Below, one piece after another: positions 8,061 through 13,168 of a stretch of DNA of 18,919 bases. The translations under genes were made by a program, and so were the position numbers. The stretch lies in contig CADCCA010000031.1 of NCBI GenBank assembly GCA_902799855.1, forward strand, positions 1 through 18,919, given 5' to 3'. The DNA comes from an uncultured Erysipelotrichaceae bacterium (GTDB lineage Bacteria; Bacillota_I; Bacilli_A; RFN20; CAG-826). Under the pieces are notes generated by a model. That model did no database searches, had not been told where the DNA came from, and saw only the letters and a program-made list of their open reading frames with translations. The number at the start of each line of letters is the position of its first letter. Positions within the stretch are counted from its first letter, which is position 1.

Positions 8061-8082
8061 ATGTTCAATTCTATATGAACAT
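8061..8082 (+). promoter_or_regulatory. Inverted repeat in the yebC promoter region (candidate operator)
   Basis: ATGTTCA (8061–8067) and TGAACAT (8076–8082) form a perfect 7-bp inverted repeat around an 8-base centre. It lies just upstream of, and runs into, the TG of the candidate extended -10 at 8082–8090. It lacks an adjoining T-run, so it reads better as an operator than as a terminator for the preceding lipoprotein gene. The regulator is unknown. Confidence 0.4.
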
Positions 8083-8090
8083 GTGATAAT
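8082..8090 (+). promoter_or_regulatory. Candidate extended -10 promoter of the yebC-family gene
   Basis: TGTGATAAT fits an extended -10 (TGn followed by GATAAT, one mismatch to TATAAT). A weak -35-like TGTTCA at 8062–8067 is 17 bases upstream. Initiation near 8097 would give a leader of about 31 bases carrying AAAGGAG before the ATG at 8128. Confidence 0.5.
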
Positions 8091-8127
8091 ATTTTTTCGC
8101 TAAAAAGCAAACAAAGGAGTTTATATC

Positions 8128-8832
8128 ATGGGTAGAGCACATGAAGTAAGAGCAAAAGCAATGGCAGCGACTGCTGCAAAAAGATCCGCCCTCTTTATGA
8201 GAGCTAGTAAAGAAATCTATATGGCGGCTAAGTCTGGTGTTCCTGACCCTGAAATGAACTTAGCGTTACGTTCCGCTATTGAAAAATGGAGAGGTCAAAA
8301 CGTTACTAAAGACGTTATTGATAGAGCTATCCAAAAAGCTAAAGGCGGCGAAGCCGAAAGCTATTCTGAAGGCCGTTATGAAGCCTTTGGCCCAGGTGGT
8401 TCCCTCTTTATCATCGATACATTAACCGATAACTCCAATAGAGCGTTCATCGAAGTGAGAACTGCCATCACTAAAAAAGGTGGTCACTTAGGTTCCACAA
8501 TCTTCAATTTCACTCAAACTGGTTTATTCGTTTTCAAAGGTAACAATAGAGACGAAGTCGAAGAAAACTTAATTCTTTCTGATGTTGATGTTCGTGAAGT
8601 TACTGAAGAAGATGGTTCCATTGAAGTTCTCGTTGAACCAGCAGCCTTTGGTCAGGCAAGAGAAGTTTTAGGTGGCATGGGTATCTCTGAATTCGATGTC
8701 GCTGAAATAACCTTCTTAGCGAACGATCCAATCGAATTAACAGATCCAGAAGAAAAACGCAAATTCGATGAATTATGCGATATGCTTGATGACTTACAAG
8801 ACGTCCAAAATGTTTATCACAACGTCAAATAG
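8128..8832 (+). CDS. YebC/PmpR family protein, YeeN-like subtype
   Basis: A 234-residue member of the YebC/TACO1 family. Conserved blocks are visible along the whole length: an Ala/Lys-rich N-terminus, KEIYMAAKSGVPDPEMN near residues 29–45, VTKDVIDRAIQKAKGGEAE, YEAFGPGGSLFIIDTLTDN and the KKGGHLG turn near 114–120. It starts MGRAHEVRAKAMAAT instead of the MAGHSKWANIKHRK of classical YebC, and together with PDPEMN this resembles the YeeN/YebC2 branch. The family was long annotated as transcriptional regulators; more recent work on bacterial and mitochondrial members points to a ribosome-associated role in translating proline-rich stretches. Which applies here cannot be told. The ATG at 8128 has AGGAG 8 bases upstream. 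The gene has its own promoter candidate and terminator, so it appears monocistronic. Confidence 0.9.
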   Translation: MGRAHEVRAKAMAATAAKRSALFMRASKEIYMAAKSGVPDPEMNLALRSAIEKWRGQNVTKDVIDRAIQKAKGGEAESYSEGRYEAFGPGGSLFIIDTLTDNSNRAFIEVRTAITKKGGHLGSTIFNFTQTGLFVFKGNNRDEVEENLILSDVDVREVTEEDGSIEVLVEPAAFGQAREVLGGMGISEFDVAEITFLANDPIELTDPEEKRKFDELCDMLDDLQDVQNVYHNVK

Positions 8833-8854
8833 AATTTAATAAAATTAATTACCT

Positions 8855-8887
8855 AAGCGGTGCTAAAAACAGCATCGCTTTTTCTTT
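8855..8887 (+). terminator. Rho-independent terminator after the yebC-family gene
   Basis: A 10-bp stem AAGCGGTGCT/AGCATCGCTT (one G·T wobble) closes an AAAAAC loop (8865–8870) and runs directly into TTTTTCTTTAT. It begins 23 bases after the stop codon. Confidence 0.92.
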
Positions 8888-8950
8888 ATAAAAAAATTTT
8901 GGACAAATTTAAAAAAACATCATGACTAGTTAAATAGGGGGTGTTTTCTT

Positions 8951-9919
8951 ATGGAAGACAAAACGATTGATAAATCATATTTACTAAATCTACAAAAGAT
9001 TAAAGAGACGATTAGTGAGAATCGCTACAAGGCACTAGTTGTGGTCAACAGTGCGATGATTATGACCTATCACAAAATAGGAACGATTATCAACGAAAGA
9101 AAAGAATGGGGCAATAAATACATTCAAAAACTAGCGGAAGACCTCAAAGAATATGGGAAGGGATACTCTTATCCGCAGCTCAAAAGAATGTCTCGATTTG
9201 CTAAAACGTTTACCGAAGATGAAATTGGCTCACGGGCCGTGATCCAAATTCCGTGGCGAACGATTAATGAAATAATGAATAAGTCATCTTCTAAAGAAGA
9301 AATGCTATGGTATGTCGATCAAACTTATCAAAATAAGTGGTCAAAAGAAAAGGTTGCTGAGCAGTTTAAAATCAAAGCTTACGAGAGAAAATTAGTTGAA
9401 CCTCAAGTTTCAGAAGTTGTAAAAAAAGATGAAGAATTAAAGCAAGTATTTAAAGACACACTTTCTTTTGAATTTTTGGGAAAGCTCAAAATCAAAGATG
9501 AGAGAGACTTAAAAGATAGACTTGTAGACAATATCATTCTTTTTCTTCGAGAATTAGGTCCTGGCTTTTCTCTTGTGGGTCGCGAATACAAATTAGTGAC
9601 ACCTACAAACAAGAATTACTACATAGACTTGTTGATGTATCATACTAAAATACATGCCTATGTTGTCATAGAAGTAAAAATAGGGGAATTTCATCCTAGT
9701 GATATAGGTCAATTACATTTTTATATCAATGCGATGAATGATTTGGAAAAGACAGATATCGATAATCAAACGATTGGTATTTTGCTTTGCAAAACCGCAG
9801 ATAGTTATGCGGTTAAAACCACATTAGATGGAATAAATGCCCCAATTGGTATTACAAAATACAAATTGCTAGAAGATTTGCCGAATTATCTATTAGAAAA
9901 AATGAAATCTATCGAGTAG
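8951..9919 (+). CDS. YhcG/DUF1016 family PD-(D/E)xK nuclease domain protein
   Basis: A 322-residue protein with the two-part structure of YhcG/DUF1016 proteins. The N-terminal domain (about 1–150, with YHKIGTIINERKEWGNKYIQ and the YSYPQLKRM block) is typical of DUF1016_N. The C-terminal nuclease-like domain starts at about 170 (FEFLGKLKIKDERDLKDRLV). The PD-(D/E)xK core is intact: Asp226 in YYIDLLMYH, then Glu241 and Lys243 in VVIEVKIGEF, and the trailing GQLHFYINAMND block. Length is normal, so it is probably functional. Family members occur next to type I restriction systems or alone and their substrate is not settled; no restriction gene is present here. It has a strong AGGGGG before ATG 8951, lies between two terminator- or promoter-bounded housekeeping units, and uses ATA and GGG codons more freely than its neighbours by eye, which together suggest acquisition by transfer. 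Confidence 0.88.
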   Translation: MEDKTIDKSYLLNLQKIKETISENRYKALVVVNSAMIMTYHKIGTIINERKEWGNKYIQKLAEDLKEYGKGYSYPQLKRMSRFAKTFTEDEIGSRAVIQIPWRTINEIMNKSSSKEEMLWYVDQTYQNKWSKEKVAEQFKIKAYERKLVEPQVSEVVKKDEELKQVFKDTLSFEFLGKLKIKDERDLKDRLVDNIILFLRELGPGFSLVGREYKLVTPTNKNYYIDLLMYHTKIHAYVVIEVKIGEFHPSDIGQLHFYINAMNDLEKTDIDNQTIGILLCKTADSYAVKTTLDGINAPIGITKYKLLEDLPNYLLEKMKSIE

Positions 9920-9955
9920 TTTTTGCAATTAAAGACTTATTTCATAAAGTTGCAA

Positions 9956-9984
9956 TTGACATCACTCGCGTAACCGCGTATGAT
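9956..9984 (+). promoter_or_regulatory. Near-consensus promoter of rplM–rpsI
   Basis: TTGACA (9956–9961) and TATGAT (9979–9984) are separated by exactly 17 bases, the best vegetative promoter in the window. Initiation is expected near 9990–9991, about 70 bases before the rplM ATG. The spacer contains two copies of CGCGTA (9967–9972, 9975–9980). Confidence 0.88.
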
Positions 9985-9990
9985 TTTTAT

Positions 9991-10052
9991 CGGCACAAAA
10001 GCTAAATTAGCGAAGTCCCCGGTAAGGTCAAAGTTAGTTTGGTAAAGGAGGA
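9991..10052 (+). ncRNA. Candidate L13 leader (r-protein autoregulatory structure)
   Basis: The predicted 5' leader of rplM–rpsI can fold into a 10-bp helix between CTAAATTAGC (10002–10011) and GTTAGTTTGG (10033–10042), using Watson–Crick and G·U pairs throughout. The 21-base apical part contains CCCCGG and GG, which could pair further. The AAAGGAGG ribosome binding site (10045–10052) starts three bases after the helix. Low-GC Gram-positive bacteria are known to carry an L13 leader motif at exactly this position, thought to bind L13 and repress its operon. The match here is by position and structure only. Confidence 0.6.
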
Positions 10053-10060
10053 TTAAAGTT

Positions 10061-10501
10061 ATGCAACGTCAAACTACTATTGCAAAAAATAACGAAATCC
10101 AAAGAAAATGGTATGTCGTGGATGCCGCGAACAAACCATTAGGAAGATTAGCCACTCAAGTCGCACAAGTTTTAACTGGTAAATGCAAACCAATTTGGAC
10201 TCCAAACGTTGACTGTGGTGACTATGTTATCATCATTAACGCTGAAAAGGTTTCTCTTTCTGGCGATAAGTTGAATAACAAAAAATACTACAATGTGTCT
10301 GGTTATGCTGGTGGTCTTAGAACCCGTACAGCTGGTACAATGATTGAAAAGTACCCAGTAGAAATGATGGAAAGATGCATCCATGGCATGCTTCCAAAAG
10401 GCCGTTTAGGTCGTCAAATGATTAAGAAATTATTTGTCTACGCTGGTCCAGAACACAAACAAGAAGCTCAAAAGCCAGAAGCTTTAGAGCTCAAATTCTA
10501 G
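10061..10501 (+). CDS. rplM: 50S ribosomal protein L13
   Basis: A 146-residue primary 23S rRNA-binding protein of the large subunit, at the usual bacterial length. Diagnostic segments are the N-terminal [18 protein letters not shown] (from about residue 15), the [19 protein letters not shown] block and the C-terminal [20 protein letters not shown] followed by PEHKQ. The start is ATG 10061, preceded by AAAGGAGG eight bases upstream. The gene is first in a two-gene operon with rpsI, whose start is 12 bases downstream of the stop. It is probably controlled by feedback of L13 on the structured leader. The preceding genes differ from the usual truA neighbour, but the operon itself has its own strong promoter, so the separation should not disturb it. 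Confidence 0.98.
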   Translation: MQRQTTIAKNNEIQRKWYVVDAANKPLGRLATQVAQVLTGKCKPIWTPNVDCGDYVIIINAEKVSLSGDKLNNKKYYNVSGYAGGLRTRTAGTMIEKYPVEMMERCIHGMLPKGRLGRQMIKKLFVYAGPEHKQEAQKPEALELKF

Positions 10502-10513
10502 GAGGTCAAAACA

Positions 10514-10912
10514 ATGGCAAAGAAAGCTGATCTTCAATATTACGGCACAGGCAAAAGAAAATCTTCAATCGCACGTGTTTATCTCGTCGCTGGTTCTGGC
10601 AAAGTTGTTGTCAACGGTCACCCAGTTGAAGAATATATGCCATACGCCACATTAATTCTCGATTTAAAACAACCATTAACATTAACCGGTACAGAATCTA
10701 AGTATGATGTCCGCGCTGAAGTTAAAGGTGGTGGCTTCACAGGCCAAGCTGGTGCTATCCGCTTAGGTATCGCCAGAGCCTTATTAGAAGCCGGTTGCGA
10801 TCGTGCAGTCTTAAAAGCTAACGGTATGGTCACTCGTGACTCCCGTAGAAAAGAACGTAAGAAATACGGTCTCAAAGCTGCTCGTAAAGCACCACAATTC
10901 AGCAAACGTTAA
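10514..10912 (+). CDS. rpsI: 30S ribosomal protein S9
   Basis: A 132-residue small-subunit protein of normal length, ending in the invariant QFSKR tail whose last Arg reaches the P-site tRNA anticodon loop. Other hallmarks are [16 protein letters not shown] near the N-terminus, [19 protein letters not shown] in the middle and the basic [21 protein letters not shown] stretch before the tail. The AGGAGG ribosome binding site overlaps the rplM stop codon region, giving close co-translation with L13. A strong terminator follows 25 bases after the stop, ending the operon. Confidence 0.98.
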   Translation: MAKKADLQYYGTGKRKSSIARVYLVAGSGKVVVNGHPVEEYMPYATLILDLKQPLTLTGTESKYDVRAEVKGGGFTGQAGAIRLGIARALLEAGCDRAVLKANGMVTRDSRRKERKKYGLKAARKAPQFSKR

Positions 10913-10935
10913 TCGTTTACTTATCAAGAAAGAGA

Positions 10936-10960
10936 AGAGGAAGCACACGCTTCCTTTTTT
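10936..10960 (+). terminator. Rho-independent terminator after rpsI
   Basis: AGGAAGC (10938–10944) pairs perfectly with GCTTCCT (10949–10955) around an ACAC loop and is followed by an unbroken T-run to 10960 and then CTTTTAT. Confidence 0.93.
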
Positions 10961-10985
10961 CTTTTATACTTAAATAAAAAAGATA

Positions 10986-11014
10986 TTGTTTTTAATTGTG
11001 CATTATTGTATATT
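10986..11014 (+). promoter_or_regulatory. Promoter of tRNA-Ile
   Basis: TTGTTT (10986–10991) and TATATT (11009–11014) are separated by 17 bases. Initiation is expected near G11021. The segment between the -10 and the start includes AGCGCTG (11018–11024), which also occurs at the other tRNA promoter of the window. Confidence 0.7.
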
Positions 11015-11038
11015 ATTAGCGCTGTCTAAAAGGCAGAT

Positions 11039-11115
11039 GGGCCCATAGCTCAGTTGGTTAGAGCGCGCCCCTGATAAGGGCGAGGTCGGAAGTTCAAGTC
11101 TTCTTGGGCCCACCA
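11039..11115 (+). tRNA. tRNA-Ile (anticodon GAT)
   Basis: A 77-base cloverleaf with encoded CCA. The 7-bp acceptor stem GGGCCCA/TGGGCCC is perfect, the D arm begins AGCTC, the anticodon stem-loop is GCCCC/GGGGC-type around TGATAAG with GAT at 11073–11075, and the T arm carries TTCAAGT. It decodes ATC and ATT. It is transcribed from its own promoter with an 18-base 5' leader. No terminator separates it from the following lipoprotein gene. Confidence 0.96.
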
Positions 11116-11125
11116 AGCGCGCTTG
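11114..11125 (+). promoter_or_regulatory. 12-bp perfect palindrome at the tRNA-Ile 3' end / lipase-like gene promoter
   Basis: CAAGCGCGCTTG is a perfect 12-bp palindrome that starts in the encoded CCA end of tRNA-Ile and ends just before the TG of the extended -10 at 11126. There is no T-run, so it is not a terminator. It could be an operator for the downstream gene or a 3' trailer structure for tRNA processing. Confidence 0.35.
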
Positions 11126-11134
11126 TGATATAAT
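11126..11134 (+). promoter_or_regulatory. Extended -10 promoter of the lipase-like lipoprotein gene
   Basis: TGATATAAT is a perfect extended -10. Initiation near 11141 gives a leader of about 24 bases that holds AGGAGG (11151–11156), eight bases before the ATG at 11165. Confidence 0.72.
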
Positions 11135-11164
11135 AACCTTTATCAAAAGAAGGAGGTTTTGCTT

Positions 11165-12721
11165 ATGAAAAAAGTCAAAACACTTGGATTATGCTTATTA
11201 ATGCCTGCTCTTTTATTGAGTTCATGTTCATTCTTTAACAATGGTGGAGATGAAAAATCTTCAAGTAGCATTGTTAATTCAAGCAGTGAAAAACAAGAAG
11301 AAAGCAGTGCTGATTCTCAAAACGCCAGTAGTGAGAGAGGTTCTTCTAAAGAAAGCGAAGATAAAGGCTCTTCCTCTGCCACTCAATCAAGTTCAGCATC
11401 TTCTAGTTCATCAAAAACATATTCTTCATGGCCAGATCCATCTCCTTCATTCGTACCATATCAAAATAAAGTGACAGTTTTAATGTCTGCAGGTTTAAAT
11501 ACATCTAAACCTAATTACAGTGTTGAATTCCAATATGATGATTCATATTTTGTTAGAAATCCTGCTATCTATGATAAAGGTTTATCAATGCTTTCATTTG
11601 CCTCTTCTTTAGCAACATCCACTAAGCAAGAAGCCATTGATTTCTTTACTGGTGGTCAATTCCAAGACATCGCTACATATCATCTTGATGAAACACCAAC
11701 AAGAGATTCTATTGGTTTTGCCTTTGGCCATAAAACCGTTGATACATCTGAATTATTCGCTGTTTCTATTCGTGGCTTTAACTACGGTTTAGAATGGACC
11801 AATAACTTCAAAATCGGTAAAACCGGTAATCACGAAGGCTTTGATGGTTCCGCTCAAATCGTCCGTACAGAATTACTTAAATACATCAATTTATATAAAG
11901 GCAGCAAAGCCGCTAAGATTTGGGTTTCTGGTTATTCCCGTGCAGGTGCTGTTGCTAACGCATTAGTGTATAATCCAAGCCTATTAGGTGTTAATAATGA
12001 TGCGATTTACGCTTATACATTTGAAGCACCAGCGTCATTAGATTCTTCTAACTGCAACGAAGACATCAACGTTCATAACGTCTTAAATAGTGGTGATGTG
12101 ATTGCCGCTGTTGTCCCAAGTAATTACAACATCGGAAGATGCGGTACTGTTTATCCAATCTATGATGAAGATGCCGCTAATATCGTTAAAGCATTCGATG
12201 ATGGTATTGATTTCCCAGAATTTTCTCCAATTTCTGGTGGTGGCACAACTATCAACAATGACCCAGAATTAGTCAATTATCTTATTAATGCAGTCTATAA
12301 CGTTCAAACAGATAATGATGACGCTAAACAATGGACTGCTAATACTAGAAGCGAATATGTTGATCGTTATCAACCAGGCTTAAGCTATATCGTTGGCTTA
12401 ATCTTCAATATGTCCGCTTCTAACCGCAGCAAGATGCTTAAAGATCTCCAAGACCTTGGCATCAGTGCTCTTACTGTTTTAAGCAGTGGTCAAAAGATTT
12501 ATGAATTCATGAAACCATATTTTGATGATGATGGTATGGCTTATGATGAGGCTACTTTATTAGAAGCTTGCAATGCTTTCCAAAAAGCTATCCAATATTT
12601 ATTCTTCAACATTTTAATGATGTACATGAGTGAATCTTCAAAACCATCACTCACACGTGTCATTGATATGCATTATCCAGAAGTGACATATGCTCTTCTT
12701 ACTCACGCACATAGTAAATAA
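11165..12721 (+). CDS. Serine-linker lipoprotein with class-3-lipase-like α/β-hydrolase domain
   Basis: A 518-residue predicted surface lipoprotein. The signal peptide is residues 1–20 with lipobox LSSC, giving lipidated Cys21. A Ser/Glu/Lys-rich linker spans about 33–90. The rest resembles an α/β-hydrolase of the fungal-lipase-like (class 3) type: KIWVSGYSRAGAVANAL contains the nucleophile elbow G-Y-S-R-A-G with Ser258, VLNSGDVIAAVVP offers the acid Asp311 (the NxxDxVP motif of class 3 lipases), and MHYPEVTY near the C-terminus offers His503. A complete triad in the right order makes it likely to be an active lipase or esterase acting outside the membrane; the substrate is unknown. I chose ATG 11165, eight bases after AGGAGG; an in-frame TTG at 11159 is too close to that site. 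A terminator follows. Confidence 0.85.
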   Translation: MKKVKTLGLCLLMPALLLSSCSFFNNGGDEKSSSSIVNSSSEKQEESSADSQNASSERGSSKESEDKGSSSATQSSSASSSSSKTYSSWPDPSPSFVPYQNKVTVLMSAGLNTSKPNYSVEFQYDDSYFVRNPAIYDKGLSMLSFASSLATSTKQEAIDFFTGGQFQDIATYHLDETPTRDSIGFAFGHKTVDTSELFAVSIRGFNYGLEWTNNFKIGKTGNHEGFDGSAQIVRTELLKYINLYKGSKAAKIWVSGYSRAGAVANALVYNPSLLGVNNDAIYAYTFEAPASLDSSNCNEDINVHNVLNSGDVIAAVVPSNYNIGRCGTVYPIYDEDAANIVKAFDDGIDFPEFSPISGGGTTINNDPELVNYLINAVYNVQTDNDDAKQWTANTRSEYVDRYQPGLSYIVGLIFNMSASNRSKMLKDLQDLGISALTVLSSGQKIYEFMKPYFDDDGMAYDEATLLEACNAFQKAIQYLFFNILMMYMSESSKPSLTRVIDMHYPEVTYALLTHAHSK

Positions 12722-12740
12722 TAGGTATTAAATGATTATT

Positions 12741-12770
12741 GCCTCCAGTTATCTGGGGGCTTTTCTTTTA
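12741..12770 (+). terminator. Rho-independent terminator after the lipase-like gene
   Basis: GCCTCCAG (12741–12748) pairs with CTGGGGGC (12753–12760) with one T·G wobble around a TTAT loop, followed by TTTTCTTTTA. Confidence 0.92.
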
Positions 12771-12787
12771 CTTTCTTAACCTTGTTA

Positions 12788-12816
12788 TTGATAAATAAAT
12801 ACGTTTTTGTTATATT
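12788..12816 (+). promoter_or_regulatory. Promoter of the tRNA-Val–tRNA-Thr(–tRNA-Leu) cluster
   Basis: TTGATA (12788–12793) and TATATT (12811–12816) are separated by exactly 17 bases. Initiation is expected near G12823, five bases before the mature tRNA-Val. AGCGCTG (12822–12828) again spans the start region. Confidence 0.8.
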
Positions 12817-12827
12817 AATTTAGCGCT

Positions 12828-12902
12828 GGAGACTTAGTTCAGCGGGAGAACGCTTCCTTCACACGGAAGAGGTCGTAGGTTCGATCCCTACAGTGTCCAC
12901 CA
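12828..12902 (+). tRNA. tRNA-Val (anticodon CAC), with a G·G mismatch in the acceptor stem
   Basis: A 75-base cloverleaf with encoded CCA. D stem GTTC/GAAC has a short 7-base loop, anticodon stem CTTCC/GGAAG encloses TTCACAC with CAC at 12860–12862, and the T stem GTAGG/CCTAC encloses TTCGATC. The acceptor stem GGAGACT/AGTGTCC pairs at six of seven positions; G4 (12831) faces G69 (12895). CAC reads only GTG, a specialised isoacceptor. An alternative is that the gene is degenerate, but everything else is well formed. Confidence 0.88.
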
Positions 12903-12907
12903 AATAT

Positions 12908-12983
12908 GCCGTCTTAGCTCAATTGGCAGAGCAGTTGATTTGTAATCATCAGGTTGTTGGTTCGATTCCGATAGACGGCACCA
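12908..12983 (+). tRNA. tRNA-Thr (anticodon TGT)
   Basis: A 76-base cloverleaf with encoded CCA, five bases after tRNA-Val. The acceptor stem GCCGTCT/AGACGGC is perfect and the D stem is GCTC/GAGC. The anticodon loop TTTGTAA has TGT at 12941–12943, and the T loop is TTCGATT. The anticodon stem GTTGA/TCATC contains one T28·T42 mismatch (12935 and 12949). It decodes ACA and probably other ACN codons. Confidence 0.94.
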
Positions 12984-12995
12984 CTAAGTACAATC

Positions 12996-13018
12996 GGAGG
13001 GACACGTCCCTCCTTTTT
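12996..13018 (+). terminator. Rho-independent terminator between tRNA-Thr and tRNA-Leu
   Basis: GGAGGGA (12996–13002) and TCCCTCC (13007–13013) pair perfectly around CACG, followed by TTTTT. It lies only 12 bases after tRNA-Thr and 6 bases before tRNA-Leu, so tRNA-Leu needs either readthrough or a separate promoter. Confidence 0.88.
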
Positions 13019-13024
13019 GTTTAA

Positions 13025-13109
13025 GCACCTATGGCGGAACTGGCAGACGCGCTAGACTTAGGATCTAGTGGGGCAACCCGTACAGGTTCGATTCCTGCTA
13101 GGTGCACCA
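13025..13109 (+). tRNA. tRNA-Leu (anticodon TAG)
   Basis: An 85-base class II tRNA with encoded CCA and a long variable arm (TGGGGCAACCCGTA). The acceptor stem GCACCTA/TAGGTGC is perfect, the anticodon stem CTAGA/TCTAG encloses CTTAGGA with TAG at 13059–13061, and the T loop is TTCGATT. It decodes CTA and probably other CTN codons. Confidence 0.96.
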
Positions 13110-13117
13110 ATTGACAC

Positions 13118-13145
13118 AAACCCCTTAACAAGGGGTTTTATTTTG
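13118..13145 (+). terminator. Rho-independent terminator after tRNA-Leu
   Basis: AAACCCCTT (13118–13126) pairs perfectly with AAGGGGTTT (13130–13138) around a 3-base AAC loop, followed by TATTTT. The T-rich tail runs straight into the promoter of the next gene. Confidence 0.88.
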
Positions 13146-13152
13146 CTATAAT
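13144..13152 (+). promoter_or_regulatory. Extended -10 promoter of the PH-domain gene
   Basis: TGCTATAAT is a perfect extended -10 (TATAAT at 13147–13152). Initiation is expected near 13159, giving either a leaderless mRNA starting on GTG 13160 or a leader of about 10 bases before ATG 13169. Confidence 0.7.
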
Positions 13153-13168
13153 ATTCTAGGTGATAAAA

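Noticed and set aside
8061..8096. Inverted repeat at 8061–8082 as a terminator of the large lipoprotein gene
   Set aside because: The T-run at 8091–8096 is eight bases from the stem, and the stem is AT-rich with an 8-base loop; operator is the better reading.
8888..8950. A promoter for yhcG using TTGGAC at 8899–8904
   Set aside because: No acceptable -10 lies 16–18 bases downstream; I could not support a specific promoter.
8888..9955. yhcG as cargo of an insertion sequence or integrative element
   Set aside because: I found no terminal inverted repeats, target-site duplication, transposase or integrase at its borders.
11241..11474. A 77-residue reading frame inside the lipase-like gene
   Set aside because: It is an out-of-frame shadow of the low-complexity serine linker; it has no ribosome binding site and its composition is an artefact.
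13111..13116. TTGACA as the -35 of the PH-domain gene promoter
   Set aside because: It is 30 bases from the TATAAT at 13147, too far, and it lies just before the tRNA-Leu terminator.
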